From assembly GCA_003235435.1 (NCBI GenBank), contig QJWF01000179.1:1-6842 (forward strand): a stretch of 6,842 nt of DNA. Direction: 5' to 3'. This document shows positions 6,162-6,842 of this stretch, piece by piece. Numbering within the stretch: the stretch's first letter is position 1; each line of letters opens with the position of its first letter. The stretch comes from Nitrosomonadales bacterium (GTDB lineage Bacteria > Pseudomonadota > Gammaproteobacteria > Burkholderiales > Gallionellaceae). The notes under the pieces were generated by a model. That model saw only the letters and a program-made list of their open reading frames with translations, was not told the DNA's origin and did no database searches. The translations under genes and the position numbers were made by a program.

Positions 6162-6842
6162 CTAGAAGACTTTCGTCTTGTTATTCAATCTGTTGCTGTT
6201 CGAAGACCTATAGGAGGCAGGTTGAGCTACGGCGATGATCTGGCCAGGCCTGATTATCCTCACCCTGCTCGGCCCGTTCCATTGTCTCAGTTTGGCAACG
6301 CTGACATGGTAGCGGCGTGCTATATGTGAAAGTGTCTCGCCTCTGCGCACCCTGTGCCGGGTCGCGCGCCCGTGGTCATCTGCCAGGTGCATATTGAATG
6401 CTTCAAATTCGGTTTCGCTTTCTTCGTCATTGACCGGTACCAGCAGGGTTTGTCCGTTGCTGATATTCCCATGTCGGGAAATGCCATTGACCATCTTGAG
6501 GTTTTCCACCGACATGCCGAAACTCTGTGCCAGTTTGTCGAGCCGCTCGCCCTTCTTGGGTTGGTATGATTGCCAGGTGACTAGGGGCTTGTCGTAATTT
6601 TCCAGGTTTTCGCTGAATGTATTCATCTTGTCTATCGGCAACAAAATCAGGTCGGTGTTGTCCTGCAGGATCACCGGACGGTTGTGTGCCGGATTGAGTG
6701 CAATGAATTCTTCTTCAGAGATTTCAGCGAGCTGTGCAGCAAGTTTCACATCCATGTGATTGGAAGTGGCTACTGCTGCAAAATAGGGCTTGTTCTGGAT
6801 TTCGGGCAGCGACAATGCAAATTTGGCGGGGTCGGAAATGAT
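6162..6842 (-). CDS. mltD: MltD-like membrane-bound lytic murein transglycosylase, C-terminal LysM part (5' end off the window)
   Basis: The 226 visible C-terminal residues belong to a protein whose frame is open to the right edge. The first codons read IISDPAKFA and lead into LPEIQNKPYF, matching the end of the MltD catalytic region, where the domain meets the LysM tail. The TTG at 6815 is therefore internal and not a start. MltD cleaves the glycan strand between MurNAc and GlcNAc, forming 1,6-anhydroMurNAc, from the outer membrane facing the periplasm. The catalytic SLT domain, its glutamate and any lipoprotein signal are outside the window. Visible LysM units: a degenerate one at about 29-71 (LAAQLAEISEEEFIALNPA), a second at 90-137 (KKGERLDKLAQSFGMS to GQTLLVPV) and a third at 162-206 (RVRRGETLSHIARRYHVS to PGQIIAVA). 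An acidic linker separates the last two, and a Ser/Asn-rich tail ends the protein. It is convergent with the yqjDEK-like operon, 41 bases apart. Confidence 0.88.
   Translation of the reverse strand: MISDPAKFALSLPEIQNKPYFAAVATSNHMDVKLAAQLAEISEEEFIALNPAHNRPVILQDNTDLILLPIDKMNTFSENLENYDKPLVTWQSYQPKKGERLDKLAQSFGMSVENLKMVNGISRHGNISNGQTLLVPVNDEESETEFEAFNMHLADDHGRATRHRVRRGETLSHIARRYHVSVAKLRQWNGPSRVRIIRPGQIIAVAQPASYRSSNSNRLNNKTKVF
6166..6183 (+). terminator. Weak hairpin at the convergent 3' ends, possible terminator
   Basis: AAGAC (6166-6170) pairs with GTCTT (6175-6179) around TTTC. On the plus strand it is followed by GTTA, a poor U-tract. On the minus strand the same hairpin has a GAAA (GNRA-type) loop and sits on the last codons and stop of the mltD-like gene, with no U-tract after it. 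It is the only stem seen between the two convergent genes, so it may help end the yqjDEK-like transcript. Sequence support is weak. Confidence 0.25.

Noticed and set aside
6813..6815. TTG as the start of a short stand-alone LysM protein
   Set aside because: The frame continues to the window edge, and the residues before it match the usual junction of MltD-type proteins, so it is an internal Leu codon.
1..6842. tRNA, rRNA, CRISPR array, insertion sequence or attachment site
   Set aside because: Nearly all bases are accounted for by coding genes. No direct-repeat array, transposase motif, terminal inverted repeats or tRNA-like cloverleaf was seen by eye.

Overview
The window reads as a stretch of Gram-negative, probably betaproteobacterial, chromosome. 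This is inferred from an RND-type inner-membrane efflux pump, a YqjD/YqjE/YqjK-like small-protein operon and an MltD-type LysM lytic transglycosylase, all typical of Proteobacteria. Genus cannot be read from the sequence. No mobile element, RNA gene, CRISPR array or phage module was seen.

Layout. Positions 1-2974 (+) hold nearly all of a large HAE1-family RND efflux permease of the MdtB/MdtC (MuxB/MuxC) type; only its first roughly 45-50 residues, including TM1, lie off the left edge. Its last 29 bases overlap the next gene (2946-4994, +), a 682-residue fusion of two oligopeptide/dipeptide-type ABC ATPases (OppD-OppF or DppD-DppF like; YejF/GsiA-type architecture). Both halves have complete nucleotide-binding motifs, and each is followed by the same four-cysteine motif. 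After a 104-base gap with a possible promoter and a hairpin comes a tight three-gene operon (5099-6120, +): a YqjD/ElaB-type (DUF883) tail-anchored protein, a YqjE-type two-TM protein and a YqjK-like protein, separated by 3 and 2 bases. Converging on it from the right edge is the C-terminal part of an MltD-like murein transglycosylase (complement 6162-6842) with LysM peptidoglycan-binding repeats. Its catalytic domain is outside the window.

How the parts relate. The RND pump exports compounds across the envelope using proton motive force. The ABC ATPase would normally power a peptide importer, but no permease or binding protein of that importer is present. The overlap nevertheless places the ATPase in the same transcript as the pump. 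The yqjDEK-like genes encode membrane-associated, probably stress- or stationary-phase-linked proteins, and the mltD-like gene works on peptidoglycan. The common theme is envelope homeostasis, but a shared pathway is not demonstrated.

Most unusual points: the pump/orphan-ATPase overlap, and the duplicated Cys4 motif, which predicts one iron-sulfur cluster per ATPase half. The other genes look like ordinary family members. I do not see clear evidence of an undescribed system.
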